From contig NC_073746.1 of assembly GCF_029784135.1 (NCBI RefSeq), forward strand, positions 253,793,994-253,857,993: a stretch of 64,000 nucleotides of DNA. Reading direction: 5' to 3'. Source of the stretch: Toxorhynchites rutilus septentrionalis. Lineage: Eukaryota; Arthropoda; Insecta; Diptera; Culicidae. Below, piece after piece: positions 1 through 11,996 of the stretch. The position numbers and the translations under genes are program-made. Below the pieces are notes generated by a model that saw only the letters and a list, made by a program, of their open reading frames with translations, ran no database searches and had not been told where the DNA came from. How positions within the stretch are numbered: the first letter of the stretch is position 1; every line of letters starts with the position of its first letter.

Positions 1-1886
1 ACATTCGTGTTTTAATTCTTGTTCACATCCAGAATACATGCCAGGTGTGCAAATTGAGATTGTCTGGTTGTTATGATAACCTCGATTCCTTTCGAATAAT
101 TTTTTCGACGAAAACCAATCGCCGACTCATTATTCGGCATCTTTATATTCGGCGATGCACTGCTATGTATGTGAACATCCCATTGAAATAGTGAAAACTA
201 TTCTGTATCGACCAAATTCGCTGAGCTTTCTGGAAAGTAAAGGGTATCTTTGGGTAAATTAGATAAAAAGTTCATCTGTTGACATAGGTATTGCAGATGT
301 TCAGAAGCGATACAAAATCCCGATGTCTTGGACTTTTTGAAAAATAAAAATATTGTGATAAAATAAACATTTTTTGGAAAATGTGGTAATCAATAAAATT
401 TAATCCATGGTAACAACACTAACAGCAAAATGAATTAATATCACCATTGAGAATTTTGTCGCTCTTATGTTTTATTTACGGCAATATCCATTCTAAGCCT
501 TTCATTTGTAGTAGCGGCTTGTTATTTAGCGTTAAGTGTTACGGTGTAATTGATTTAAATGGTTCAATTCTTCTCCAGGTGCATACACTCTCGATCAAAA
601 ACCACAAACGCTCTCGAAAGAATCAGCGATTTATAAATAGCTACTCCTTACCGAATCCTGTTCATCCCAGCAGTAATGACGAAGGCCAATGACGTTCGAA
701 TGCGAGGATTCAAGAGAGAGAAAGAGCATACAAAAGCGCTACCCCACAGGTGAGATTTTACGTTAAATAAGTCCGGAAAGAAACCAGGCGGAAGTGGAGC
801 GTTTGTTGAAGGTAGCGGATAGCGATGTTGGAATGAGAAGCTCCATCGCTTGTCAAGCCGAAGAGAGTTGTGGAAGGCCCAAAGTTATCTCCGGGATCAA
901 TGTCAGAGAGAAGAAAGAGAATCAAATCCACTCCGATTTCGGTCACTTTAAAAGAAGCTGATAGAGACGTACACATGGAATGTTACATTGACCTATTTTT
1001 CCAGCGGAAAAGCAGCGGGTGGTGGTATGGGATTCGTGTTTACGAAATTATGTTGTTACTATCTTAATCACACTTTTTTTGTAACACAAGCAGGGGAACC
1101 CTAGAAACTAGATGCGCAGTCACACGTGTACCAGAGTTGGAGAAGGAATGAGCTTATTATTAGCACTTATCGGCTGTCTGTTGATTATTTAATATGTCAA
1201 ACATATTGGAAGCTGTTACTGGTTATAGCGAGTAGAATGACTGTCATTCATTTGATACTGTTTCCATCATTTGCTATTCGCGTAAATAGGGAAAATTTGG
1301 GAAAGATGGACATCTATATAATTGATAAATCACATTTTTATTTTAAATTTTAATGATGTACAAACCTGCAATACAGTATATCAATGCCTTTGACACTTAC
1401 TTTGTACACCTAGCTGGCTTTCCGATAAAATTGTAAATAAAAGCAAAAAAAGTAATCAACAAAGAGCAGCTCGATGTATGTTTTCGTCTGCAGAAAATAA
1501 GGTTCTCATTGTTATAGAGTAATTTTTTGGGGTATTTATCGTTACGTGAATGTTTTACCATCTCTTCTCTTCCAGTTTATCGAATCAGTGGTGAAGTTTT
1601 CTCATTTTTACTACAAAAATATTGACGAAAATAAAATACTAATCAAGTCGAGAAGACGAACACTCCGTCGACAAAAAACAAACATTTCGTTTAGAAAACA
1701 ATTTGGCTATCTCCTCCTTCTCTTATTAACAGATGCCTACTAACTACGTTTGCAAGTGCAACTTCATATCATGGACGAATCAGCAGAGCTGTTTTTAAAA
1801 CGTAATTCAAAGGGCCTGGTCGAGTATGGAAGTAAAAAGTGTCCCCAAACCAAATCACCCGCTCTATGGGAAATATTGTAATAGTT
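1..1886. other. AT-rich DNA, no gene recognised
   Basis: I see no recognisable gene, transposase or RNA gene here. The short open frames (for example 447-692 and 870-1067) lack recognisable motifs. A frame open from about 776 to 960 has a somewhat coding-like composition. A CAG/GTGAG donor-like site lies near 745, but no paired acceptor or family match supports an exon. Confidence 0.5.
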
Positions 1887-1993
1887 CTAATTTATTGTCT
1901 TTTTTATAGTAAATAATCCCTTTTAATATGTTTGTCGTGTTATACCGTCATGTTCATGAAATTTTATGAATTTGCTTATAATTTCCAACAACT
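1887..1993 (+). repeat. Direct repeat, copy 1 (~107 bp)
   Basis: This segment recurs at 2497-2603 in the same orientation with a few substitutions. Both copies share a core reading TTTGTCGTGTTATACC and the ending ATAATTTCCAACAACT. The pair, about 610 bp apart, could be short terminal repeats of a small element or a local duplication. No primer-binding site or coding region was seen between them. Confidence 0.6.
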
Positions 1994-2496
1994 TTTCCAA
2001 ATACATCATCATGGTTCATTTTTTGACTCAAGCGTAACTTTTGAAAAGGGCGTATCGATTAGAGTAAGAGAAATCTTTGATGATTCATATCTCAAAAAAT
2101 ATGAGTCATACCGAAATAGTGTGTTAGAAAGAGTTATAGAGTATTGTTGGCTTAATTTGAAAAAAATACACACTGAGAGGAAAAATAAATACTCTTTTTT
2201 TTTATTTACAAAATAAAATTTTAATTTGCGATATCAAAAAAATATGTATTTTTTAATATTTTTTTCAATTTATTCATATAAAATAGAAGTCATGTAGAAA
2301 ATTTAAAAAATGGGCCCATGGTAAAACTATTTTTGACGAACTTTGTGGAATATCGAATTTTCGAAACTTCGAGTTTTTGTATGTTAGCAGTCATTTTTAA
2401 TCACAAATTATGAATCCTGATTGTATTTAAAACAAAAAAGGTTATTATCAATCTCCTTCTAAATGTAGCCATTCTCGAGATATTTAAAAAAATATT

Positions 2497-2603
2497 TCTA
2501 ATTTATTGTCTTTTTAATAGTAAATAGGCCCTTTAAATATGTTTGTCGTGTTATACCATCATGTTCATGAGATTTTATGAATTCGCTTATAATTTCCAAC
2601 AAC
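2497..2603 (+). repeat. Direct repeat, copy 2 (~107 bp)
   Basis: This is the second copy of the repeat at 1887-1993. It differs by scattered substitutions and a one-base indel in the T-run. It ends just before the outer left end proposed for the Tc3-like element. Confidence 0.6.
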
Positions 2604-2788
2604 TCATATTTCCTCTAACCCAAACGGATTAAGACCAGGTGATCTTGCTGCTATGTGCCATTGTAAACAAACAATGCTAGAATTTATATTCTAGGGTGTA
2701 GGTATTGATGACTACCATACATTGCATGATTTTCATATGTATGTGTGCAAGCGCTGAGCGTAAGCGAATGTTTTTGTATTTTTAAAAT

Positions 2789-4132
2789 GTCAAGTTTCTT
2801 TAAGACCAGTTACATGTTAAGTTGTTTTAGTTGTTTTGATCAATAAATCTGGAAAATGTCGAAGGGAAAAGTGCTCACGGGGAGAGAAGAAAGACAAATC
2901 GATGCATTTCACCAAAAAAATTTTGCTATCAGCGAAATTGCTCGTCGGATTGGACGATCCCATCAAGTAGTGCTCAATTATTTGGCGAATCCTCAAGGAT
3001 ACAGTAAGAAGGAGAGAGCTCCACGTAAATCGAGGCTCTCTGACCGGGTTAAGCAAGAAATAGCCAGAACTGCTTCGAAATCCTCAAAATATTTTATGCA
3101 AATGAAGCAATAATTAAATTTAAATGTTACTCGGGTGACAAATCGTCAAGTTTTGATAAAAAATCCTCACATAAAGAGGGTTCAAAAGGTTAAAGCTCCT
3201 CTTCCTACACCCTCTCACATCGGAAGATGTCTGAGTTTTGACAAAGCGCACATGAACCGACAGTAGGACATGTTATGTTGTGACAAAAAATGTTTCCAAA
3301 AGAATAAATTTTGCTATATACCATAATGAAAAGTTCTTCAATGTATAGGTCATCTTCACTGACGAAAAAAAGTTCAATTTGAATAATCCTGATGGTTTCA
3401 CTGAGTATTGACGTGATTTGCGGAAGGAGGAACAGTATTTTTCAGTCAGGAATTTCGGTGGAGGCTCGCGCATGGTCTATGCAACCGGAAAGCTCAAGAT
3501 AGCTTTCTCACCATTCAAGGATTACATATATGTTCTTAAGTCCTCCCACCTACAGTTTTTGCGTGGATATCTTCAAAAAAAATCACATTCCAGCAAAACA
3601 ATGTTACTATTCATACCAGCAAGGAAACTAAGCAAAGAATTAAAGACCAAAAACTTATTTTTTTTGGACTGGCTGGCTCGCTCTTCAGAATTGAATCCTG
3701 TTGAAAATTATAGGGGGATCCTTGTACGCAGAATCTACACTGAGTGAAAACGGTACACCAAGATTGAAGAGTTCAAGGTCACAATTTCGGTAACATGGAA
3801 AAATATCGATAAATTCGTTCAGCAGAATTTGGTAAATAGTATTACAACACGAATTTTTCAGGTTATTAGCCGAAATAGCAAAGTAGCCAATTATTGACAT
3901 GTAAATCAGTCGATCGTTTGATCGTTTTTCATTGATAATATTTATGAATTTTGAAATGGTCTTATAGAAACTGGACAGCTGAAATTATCATATTTAAGCA
4001 CAATGAATAAACAAACAATTCTTTTGAACGAAATTGACGTTAAATCAATGTATGAATGTATCTTCTAGAAATTTTAATTGCGTGTGTGACAACGAACTGT
4101 AATCAGAGTGGTCTTATAGAAGTTGGACAGTG
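2789..4132 (+). mobile_element. Decayed Tc3-like (Tc1/mariner) transposon
   Basis: The element is defined by degenerate inverted repeats around a transposase relic. The left inner repeat at 2789-2812 (TGTCAAGTTTCTTTAAGACC) matches the reverse complement of 3953-3978 (CTGTCCAGTTTCTATAAGAC). A second right-hand copy of the motif lies at 4109-4132. A weaker left counterpart (TTAAGACCA) lies near 2630-2640, so the true left end may be there. Long terminal repeats carrying two copies of a binding motif are known from Tc3-type elements. No clear TA target duplication could be assigned, and the ends are eroded. Confidence 0.7.
2856..3900 (+). pseudogene. Tc3-like transposase pseudogene
   Basis: The first 85 codons (2856-3113) read as the N-terminal helix-turn-helix region of a Tc1/Tc3 transposase (SEIARRIGRSHQVVLNYL), followed by a basic linker with APRKSRLSDR. 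The catalytic half survives in pieces. FTDEKKFN near 3355 carries the first aspartate. A TGG-to-TGA change near 3409 breaks the frame. FQQNN near 3590 has asparagine where the family has its second catalytic aspartate. ELNPVEN near 3690 holds the third acidic residue, in another frame. Several frameshifts and stops separate these blocks, so no functional enzyme is possible. The family call rests on motif order and terminal repeats. Confidence 0.8.
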
Positions 4133-4587
4133 TGTACTTGTAGGACCCGGAAAGTTCACTGGATCCGCTGATTAAACTGATCCGAAGTCTACTGAATTTA
4201 AAAATATAAAAAAATCAAATTTTTTTGGAATCCTCATTTAAATATTCATTTAACGAACCTTCGGACTGAGGTTACGAAATCCTATCAAGCCCAGATGTTT
4301 TGCAAAACTCCCCGTCGCCCACGTATGATCACCATAAAGAAACCATCCTATTTGAAGCGAGCGTATGTTCCACTCTCTGATGTCAGGCAGAATGGATCAT
4401 TTTCCAGATATCCCGGGAAGAGGTCGTGCAAAAACCCGAGATGCACATCGGAAACATGGTTTTTGTGCTTTCCATCATAAGGAATAACTACTACGAGCAA
4501 TTTAAAAGAAACATTATTTTTTTTACCAGATACCCAACCCCGTGTTAAGGCGGATTATTGGTTTTGTGGTATAAATAAAAATTATAG
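4133..4587. other. No gene recognised
   Basis: This is AT-rich sequence between the Tc3-like element and the first family A repeat. A 61-codon open frame at 4295 has no recognisable motif. Confidence 0.5.
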
Positions 4588-6392
4588 GAGGTTGTGTCCA
4601 AGACACGACCGCATTGTTGACGTAGAATTGCGCTGTAGTTTAATTCAAGCCGCTTGTTATAAACATATATAACTGCGGATGTTATTTTATAATACTACGA
4701 AAACTTTTAAGAAATCATTCTACCAGTTTGGTCGCACTGAAATGTTTTTTTTTTATTGTAGAATCATTTGACGATAATTGTTCGATGATTCATTGCTCGA
4801 TGATTCATTCATTGCTTGTGCTCGCAGAACAATACATGCTCGAGGTTAGCGCAGCTGTCAGAAAGAGCTGGAGAAAGTTTCGCTACTGGCATCACATCAC
4901 ATACAAATTTTCAGAACGACATTTACTTTCTTGGTGACTAAATACAAGAAATAAACTCTATCTGTTGATCTCAACAACCTCGAAAAGAGTAGCATTGCTT
5001 CATTATAATCAAGATTAGCGCAAATGCAATCCTAGTTGAAAGCATTTTTGCGACTGGCACGCGAGTCCAAATAAATTAATAACTTAATATAATTTAATGA
5101 ATTACTTGGTATTCCCCAAATAATTTTTTGGTGCACAACCTTGACACCTGCTTCACCATAGCGTCAGTTCAATGCATTGATGACAGAAAACAAACAATGT
5201 TAACTGTTGGAAAAAAGGCTGAATATTTGCCTCAGCAGAGATTCATTACCAATACCCTAGCGTAAATATTTCCCTCCCGCTATCTCCCCTCCTTGTTTAT
5301 ATTCATCATTACGACCGCATAATTTGCAACACCAAACAATCGTCAATCATAGCATAAAAAAATTAGGCGATTATTGCATCGTTACAAGGCCAATACACAC
5401 GGGAGCAGATACAATGGGTTTCAGCGTAGCGAAGATGCACTATTTTTATGCACGGGTTTTGAAGCATGTACGTATGCATACAAATATCCATATATCGATG
5501 GCTTGAAGCAACTAAATATACACACACTTATCTCCGTTTTGCGCTCTCTCAGAAGCCTTCTCTGTTGATATTGCCAGTCTAGATTGGCTTAGCTGTTATC
5601 CTTTGTGGAGAGAGTTTTCCTACCGTCATGCGAAACCAAATCACTGACAAAATTCCAGAACATTTATTTTCTTGGTGAGTTGATAATAGCCTAGCTTGAT
5701 GATTCCCCACAAAATTGTGTAGCTCAGAACCTTAATGCAATGGCGTCAGTTTGATGCAATAATTGTAATGCCAGAGACATCGAACGATACTGAAAGTTTG
5801 TCTTCCTTCCTTGGTTGAGACTCCAAACTATTCAGTTCATTCGTCTCTAATCTTCAAGGAGACCCTTGGAAAACTTTACTTTATCCATAATATTACTCCT
5901 CCCCCGCATTGCCTTGAGAAAGGCATTCCATCCCTCGCCGTCCAGCTCGCCCAGCAACGATGTTGTTCAGTCGATTTCCCCCCGAAGAATGAAAGTTTGC
6001 CTCAGCGAGATCCACTTTTTATACTTTAGGCAAATATTCCCCTTCGTTCTTCTTCTTTTCCTTTGTTCACGGAGACGTTACATCTTATGATTTCCCCTTC
6101 GTTGCTCGTCGATAAGTTGCTCGTTATTGACAGCTCTGCTCGGGAAAGCACACAAATGGACAGAACAAATGTATGAGGAAATGGAAATGCTTCCAATTTT
6201 CATCAATTTAAACCATATACCGACTATGGGATTGTAATATCAAACAAATCATAGGGAATTTCCGATTCGTTTGGTATGTAAATCGCCAAAATCCGTCCGC
6301 GGCAAAAATAGTGTTCAAGGTTAACTTTATTTCATAAAAACGTGACCTGTTTTCTGATTTGGCCCCCTCATGAAAGACGTAGTTCTACGTCA
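4588..6392 (+). repeat. Repeat family A, copy 1 (longest, with internal duplication)
   Basis: The left end contains GTCCAAGACACGACCGCAT followed by TTGACGTAGAA. The right end contains AAACGTGACCTGTTTTCTGA and finishes with GACGTAGTTCTACGTCAA. The same ends and much of the interior recur at 21708-22756 (same strand). The right half recurs inverted at 8073-8650. This copy is about 750 bp longer than the 21.7-kb copy, largely because a block containing ACATTTACTTTCTTGGTG and GATTCCCCA-type sequence occurs twice (about 4880-5240 and 5590-5830). No transposase or other protein was found, so it looks like a non-autonomous mosquito repeat. I cannot name the family. Confidence 0.7.
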
Positions 6393-8072
6393 AAAAATAT
6401 CTTGAGCAAAATCGGCAATTTTGTATTCTTTTTTTTTCAATAATAAGTAAATAAGTATGTAGTCTACATTTGCTTGAAGATAAAAGAGCTTAAGTTCATG
6501 TACGGTAATATATTGTTCGCCATTAGCATAAATCATAAGAATTTGAATTCCCCAAAGTCAGTTCCGAGTTCCGGGCTCCGTATAAATCAGAAAGAATTTC
6601 ATGAGACTCACTCGTTCAAAACAGATCGATCAATTAGCGGGTCAGAAGATTGTCACGGTGTATTTATTCGAGAGTTGCTTCAAAGCAGAATAAACACATC
6701 TAGATTTATGCACGGAAGAAGACGTTATTTCCGCTCACTGCCAATGGCGACGAAAAATAATCGAACTTTTTCTGAGTTCGAGCGCTGCTTTGCTATTCAT
6801 TCATAAAACATTAGGTAAATCGCCATAAATCGCTGACTATTCTAGATGGTGTAAAGCCACTTCGATCAAACATACTTTTACACCATTGGGCTTCCAGTCT
6901 CCACCGTTTGCAACTGAGTAACATAGGTATATCTAGCTGAAGAGTGCGGAAAATAGGCTTATAAATTATTTATAGAAATCCTTTTTGTGGCAAAATATGG
7001 TATACCCTTTAACTGCTTGCCGCGGTTTTTTTTCCCACAGCACTTCCCACTACACCTTCGTTTCATCCTATGGACCTGTTGTGATGGATTAGGGAGGAGA
7101 GACTAACTGGCTTTGAATAAATAATCGTATATTCTCATGCCTGTGTGTGTTACGAATTATTCAGTTAAAGTGTTGGACATTTGCCCCGAACTGTTAACCC
7201 ATTGACGTAATCAATATTACGATCGGTTTATTATATCTACGATAAAATAGTTAGATATTACTATATATCCCAACAAGCTCTTCGCTTTTAATGATAGAAG
7301 GTATAATAGGAATGATTCGTGTAACATACGATATATTATTACAATATCTGTCTGTGTTTTATTTTTGGTTGTGGGGTGGTGCGGTTGCTTCCTCTGAAAA
7401 GGACTTTGAACACATAACAAACTGTTGATCCATTGCGTCTTTCCTTATTTGCCCTTCCTAGCAGCTGATGGAATTGATTAGGTTGCCCGCTCTAGGATGG
7501 TTGTATTTGTTCACTCACTCTCTTTCTGTATCGCTGACTCTCACTCACATGGAACTTAACACGCACAAACCTGATGGGGAGATCCTGAGACGAGCTACGA
7601 GAAATTCTATTTTCGTCATCTCGTTGGATACGGTGTGTTCTGCGGGAAGTTGGACGACTTCTCTGCTCCAGATGCTGAAGAAACGGTGCGGGTAAGAAGT
7701 TACGGCATGACGAGCAGCAACAAGCGAAGCAACAGTTTGCCTGCTAAATGCTACTTCGCTAGCAGTCGGGAGATGATTCGCTTCGTTTTGTGCTGCTGTA
7801 GTTATTCTCTGGATAGCGTTTGAGAGAAAGGCGCCAAAGTTGTCTGTCAGGGCAAAAGCCATGGGTTTGCGGATGTTTCGATTCTCGGAATACAGGCGTT
7901 GTTTTTAGTCGGATTTGTATGAATCGTTGAAATGGTTTCAATGGAAAACTGGATGTATATAGTACCAAGACCCACGCGGTCCTTCTACTGATTTTTTTTT
8001 GACGTGGGACTACATCTAACCGGAGTATATGGAGGTGAAATAAAAACCTGAACACAGAACATGTCTTACATT
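6393..8072. other. No gene recognised
   Basis: I found no transposase, RNA gene or convincing exon. Open frames at 6474-6806 and 7545-7862 have no recognisable motif, and the latter is open on both strands. Confidence 0.5.
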
Positions 8073-8650
8073 AAGGGTGCCAAATCAGAAAATAGGTCAC
8101 GTTTTTATGAAATAAAGTTAACGTTAATAACTATTTTTGCTGGAACGGATTTCAACGATTGGCATACCAATTGAATCGGAAATTTTCTAAATTTCTAAAT
8201 TTTCTACATGACAATCCCATAGTATGTATATGGTTTAACCCTCTACCGCCCAAGTTTTTTATTTATCTAAAAAAACCTACTCCACTTTTATCTCGAATTT
8301 CCGACTTTCATCATAAAATACTCCTAGCAGAAAGTTGCCAGCATAAAAACAATGTGTATGTGTGATAGATGAAAATATTCTAAAGACGTTCTAGTGAGGA
8401 TGAACATTGAAAATAATGTCTGAATAATTTGAAAAGAGAATCCGCGAAGCCCGTCTAAAGGCGGGCTTGGGCTGTAGAGGGTTAAATTGATGAAAAGTGG
8501 AAGTATTCCCATTACCCCATATATTTGTTCTGTCCATTTGTGTGCTTTCCCGAACAGAGTCGTCAATAACGGGCAACTTATGCAGCCGCTAGAATAGAAA
8601 CAACGAAGGGGGATAGCGAAAAGAGAATATTTGCGAAGTAAATTCCACCT
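8073..8650 (-). repeat. Repeat family A, inverted partial copy
   Basis: Read on the minus strand this matches the right half of the copies at 4588-6392 and 21708-22756. Shared landmarks are GGGAAAGCACACAAATGGAC (inverted at about 8533-8552), TCCGATTCGTTTGGTATG-like sequence and the ending AAACGTGACC...GATTTGGC at 8073-8110. It is interrupted by a 243-bp insertion at 8239-8481. Its left part beyond 8650 is too diverged to bound. Confidence 0.7.
8239..8481. mobile_element. TTAA-flanked MITE nested in a family A copy
   Basis: TTAA at 8235-8238 and 8482-8485 brackets a 243-bp insert. Its ends are 16-bp inverted repeats, CCCTCTACCGCCCAAG on the left and CCCTCTACAGCCCAAG on the right (one mismatch). 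The uninterrupted site is visible in paralogous repeat copies, as a single TTAA at 6208-6211 and again at about 22560. A TTAA target and ends starting CCC are the known hallmarks of piggyBac-type insertion. The insert has no coding capacity. Confidence 0.85.
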
Positions 8651-9245
8651 TTGCATAGTAAGTAAACTGTCGCTAGCGTATAAGTATTGCATTTCCTCTG
8701 AGGAAAATTCTCAGAATCTTTCTGTGCCCGAAACAACAAAGGTCGCTTATTCTGCTCGATTTGTGTTTTATGTTTCACCTCGAGCTGTGAACGCTAGCGA
8801 ATAGGGAAAGTCCGGGCAAGACGCTTAGCCCGGAGATGTTTAACAAAACAGTATGAAACATGTATTTTTACTACACATTTCAACGTTGCTTCACACCCAC
8901 AAAGTAGCCACGTCTGTTTTCTTTGTAATGACATGATCAAGAACGATTACGAATAGGCAAACCAACAGCAATAACGAGAATTCTAAACGCATTCATATTA
9001 CACCATTCTGAAATAAGCGAGGTAAAATGCCCATAAGCGTGTCCAAAATGCTCCACAACAACGGGTCAAAATGTCAAACGACATCGAAGCGTTTGGATAA
9101 TTCTTTATTCGTTGCGTATACCTTCCGCTTCCATTATGTTTCTACCGGTTTCTATTATGAAACCGCAAAAAAATCTATGTTTACATTTGAGCGTATGAAA
9201 TTTCATACGCTGTGCAACTACGGTATATTTTTTTCTCAATTCTCG
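8651..9245. other. No gene recognised; possible 5' part of the piggyBac-like element
   Basis: I could not find a TTAA-flanked terminal repeat that would mark the 5' end of the adjacent piggyBac-like element. A 91-codon open frame at 9027 has no recognised motif. Confidence 0.4.
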
Positions 9246-9249
9246 ATAA

Positions 9250-10866
9250 TCCGGAGGAGCTGTACAATTATGAACAGCTCCTCTGGATCATGCTGGAGGT
9301 AGTGACTCGGAGGACGACCCTTCCGGTTTTGACAAACTAGTGAATGTCGAGAGCAACATTCAACGAGGCCAATCACAAGAATGCTCGTTGGGCAGCAGCA
9401 AGAAGCGGAGAGCAGATGCAGCTGTTGTTCTTGAAGGACATTCGCCTGATCTTAGTGATCTCTGCTCGAAACATAAATGGTCTGCCGTTCAAATGTTCCA
9501 TTACCTATTTGACGCAGATTTCGTCGGACTAATCACCACAGAGACAAATAAGTACGCACTGCTAAAGGGAGATACAAGATTCCGTGTGACCGTACCGGAA
9601 ATGTACAAATTTCTAGGAATTGTGCTTTCCGGATACGTAAAAGTACCAAGTAAGCGGTTCTACTGGGAAGCAAAAGAAGATACGTACAATATGCTGACTG
9701 CCAACGCTATGCCAAGGAATACATTTGAGCAAATCATATCATATCATATCTGCATTTCAACGACAAGGTTCGGCCTTTGATTGAACATGCGAATGACAAG
9801 TTTCTGAAAATGGGACAACCATTGGGAAAACATTTCTCTATCGACGAAGCTATGGAGCCTTACTATGGCAGGAACTCTATGAAGCAATTCATCCGAGGAA
9901 AACCAATTCGTTTTGGCTACAAATTTTGGTGCCTTTGTACTCATGACGGATATCTCATTAAGTTCATCCCGTATGAAGGTAAAACACGTGTTTAGATTTA
10001 TATGCATTTTATATTGTTTTATTGATATACTTTGTAGGAAAAACTGATCGTCACCCTGGAGAACCATTGTGATCGAAGGTTGTGTCCAATTTGAGCAAAG
10101 ATATTGTTGCTGAAGAAAGTTACGTGTACATAGATAATTTTTTTACCAGTTTGGCCCTTCTTGAAGATTTTGGCAAGAGGGACAAAAATATCATTGGAAC
10201 CATCCGTAACAACCGCATTGAAAAGGCGTCGTTGGAATCCATGAAAAAGCAAGCTCGTGGATCATATTGTGCGTGATACTGAAACAAACATCACCATTGT
10301 TCGTTGGAATGACAATAATGTTGTCAATATGGCTACAAACGTCAAAAACGACAACATTGTCCTACGTGGAGGTGTGTTTGAGAGATACATTAAGGCAGAG
10401 AAATAAAGAGGATCAATATTCCAACCCCATCTTTGCAAAATATACAACAAAGGAATGGATGGAGTTGATCTCTTCGGCGCTCAGCGAGGGCTATACCGCT
10501 GCACCATCCGTAATAAGAAGTGGTGTTGGCCCTTTTTCCGATTTGTGCTGAACGATGAGGTTGTCAATCTTTGGCATATCTACAGAAAGAATCATGAAAA
10601 TGGACCTTTGATTAATTTTGTCAGAGCTATCTGTGAAGGACTTCTAAGTGACATAAACCCAGCAAGGATCGAGTTCATGCAGATCAAGCCTAAACACTCG
10701 TAGTCATCGAAAGTTAGGTTTGACGGAATAAATCATTTCATTAATACGAATCCAAGTGGTACCCAACGAAGGTGTGCGTATTGCAACCGATGTACGACGT
10801 ATATTTGCTTGAAGTGTGATGTGGGTTTGCACCCTTCGGAGTGCTTTTTCCGGTACCATACTCAGT
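9250..10866 (+). pseudogene. piggyBac-like transposase pseudogene
   Basis: Domains run in the family order. An acidic N-terminal stretch (SDSEDDPSGFDKLV, near 9301) is followed by the N-terminal domain (9340-9780). The catalytic core includes SIDEAMEPYYGRNS near 9840 (first aspartate), YVYIDNFFTSLALL near 10125 (second) and YNKGMDGVDLFGAQRGLYR near 10450 (third). A cysteine-rich C-terminal zinc-binding region (CNRCTTYICLKCDVGLHPSE) lies near 10780-10850. Breaks are a 5-bp CATAT duplication near 9740-9755 that shifts the frame, a TGA near 10070, a frameshift near 10265 and a stop near 10404. A 59-nt GT-AG interval (9979-10037) restores the frame exactly and looks like a true short intron. All three catalytic aspartates remain visible, but the gene is broken. 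Confidence 0.88.
9979..10037 (+). other. Probable 59-nt intron in the piggyBac-like gene
   Basis: The interval begins GTAAAACACG and ends ATACTTTGTAG. Removing it joins ...IPYEG to GKTDRHPGEPL in one frame. Reading through it instead gives a stop within a few codons. The length is typical of short insect introns. Confidence 0.6.
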
Positions 10867-10879
10867 GATACTAAATCCG

Positions 10880-10956
10880 CTGCCGTTCTACGCATCACTG
10901 TACTATGTTCTATGCAATCCCTATGAACCGTGGGACAATTATGCGTAGAACGGCAG
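10880..10956. repeat. Perfect 16-bp inverted repeat just 3' of the piggyBac-like gene
   Basis: CTGCCGTTCTACGCAT at 10880-10895 is exactly complementary to ATGCGTAGAACGGCAG at 10941-10956, with a 45-nt spacer. piggyBac-type ends carry terminal plus internal inverted repeats, so this may be a remnant of the right end. It lies only tens of bases after the cysteine-rich C-terminus. No matching copy was found on the 5' side. Confidence 0.6.
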
Positions 10957-11825
10957 TACACGAAAGTGCTAATAAACCATGAAAATGGTTGTTGAAGTTC
11001 AATATTTGATGATTTTTAACATTTTTTCATTCAAACTCAATAGCTCTGGTAACATTTGAGGATTTGATGAAGTTTACAAAATTTAAACAAGTTTATGCTT
11101 CAAATGTCTTATGACAGAAGCGGTCAAAGTTGCATGAAATCATGCATTTTTTTAAATATCCTTATTCTATGAAGATAGCCGTGATTTTTTGTGCTATAAT
11201 ACGTTCAATTGTATTTATAATGAAAAAAGGAAGTTATAAGCGCTGAAAATTAATCAATACAATACAAATGCTAACTAAGACACGTTCCACGTCAACCTTG
11301 CGGTTACATCATAGATATAACTAATAAGTTATTTTTTCTACTTCGTTTATCAGTTATATTTAAAGATTGCTGTTCACAGATAGAGAACACAACAAAACAT
11401 CGAAATTACATTTATATTAGCTAGCTTGTAATCATATATCGTTTTATGTATCAACATAAATATATTCTCAAAATGTTCTTGAGAGCAATCATCATGTCGT
11501 AGAAGTAGGATGTGAAATAAAAACAGTTGACTATTGACACCGTATTGATAGGCACCTTATGTTTGAAGAATTTAATGAATTTTGAGTCTCCCTGTACTTC
11601 AGTAGAGCTGTTGCATGTCGAAATATAAATAAAAACAGAAATTGCTCCCTCGATAGCCATTCGGCCGTAGTTCTGTGCGCATTCTGTGGAATTTCTCTTG
11701 ACATTTAGTTTATTCAACCTGATATATTGGACAAATCATCAGTTTGGACGACTGTATTCTAGGAGAGGTGAACATATATTTTGTTCAATCTTAGCGATTA
11801 ATAAACATATAAATTACTTTGATGT
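10957..11825. other. No gene recognised
   Basis: This is AT-rich sequence. The 88-codon minus-strand open frame at 11451-11717 shows no family motif. Confidence 0.45.
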
Positions 11826-11996
11826 TTGGGGGCAAAGTGGTCATATGTGCATAACGACTTACAATGTTCTGTTTACTAAAGCTAATATACCTCATTACAT
11901 TCTGCTCTTGAAGAGGTTCCTTTTGTGGCTTTGACCCTGGAAAAATGTGCCACTCCAACTAAATCAAGCCTCATTATGCGGAACGTTATATGTTTC

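Noticed and set aside
1887..2603. Short LTR element (TRIM)
   Set aside because: The direct repeats lack TG...CA ends and no primer-binding or polypurine site was seen, so it is listed only as a direct repeat pair.
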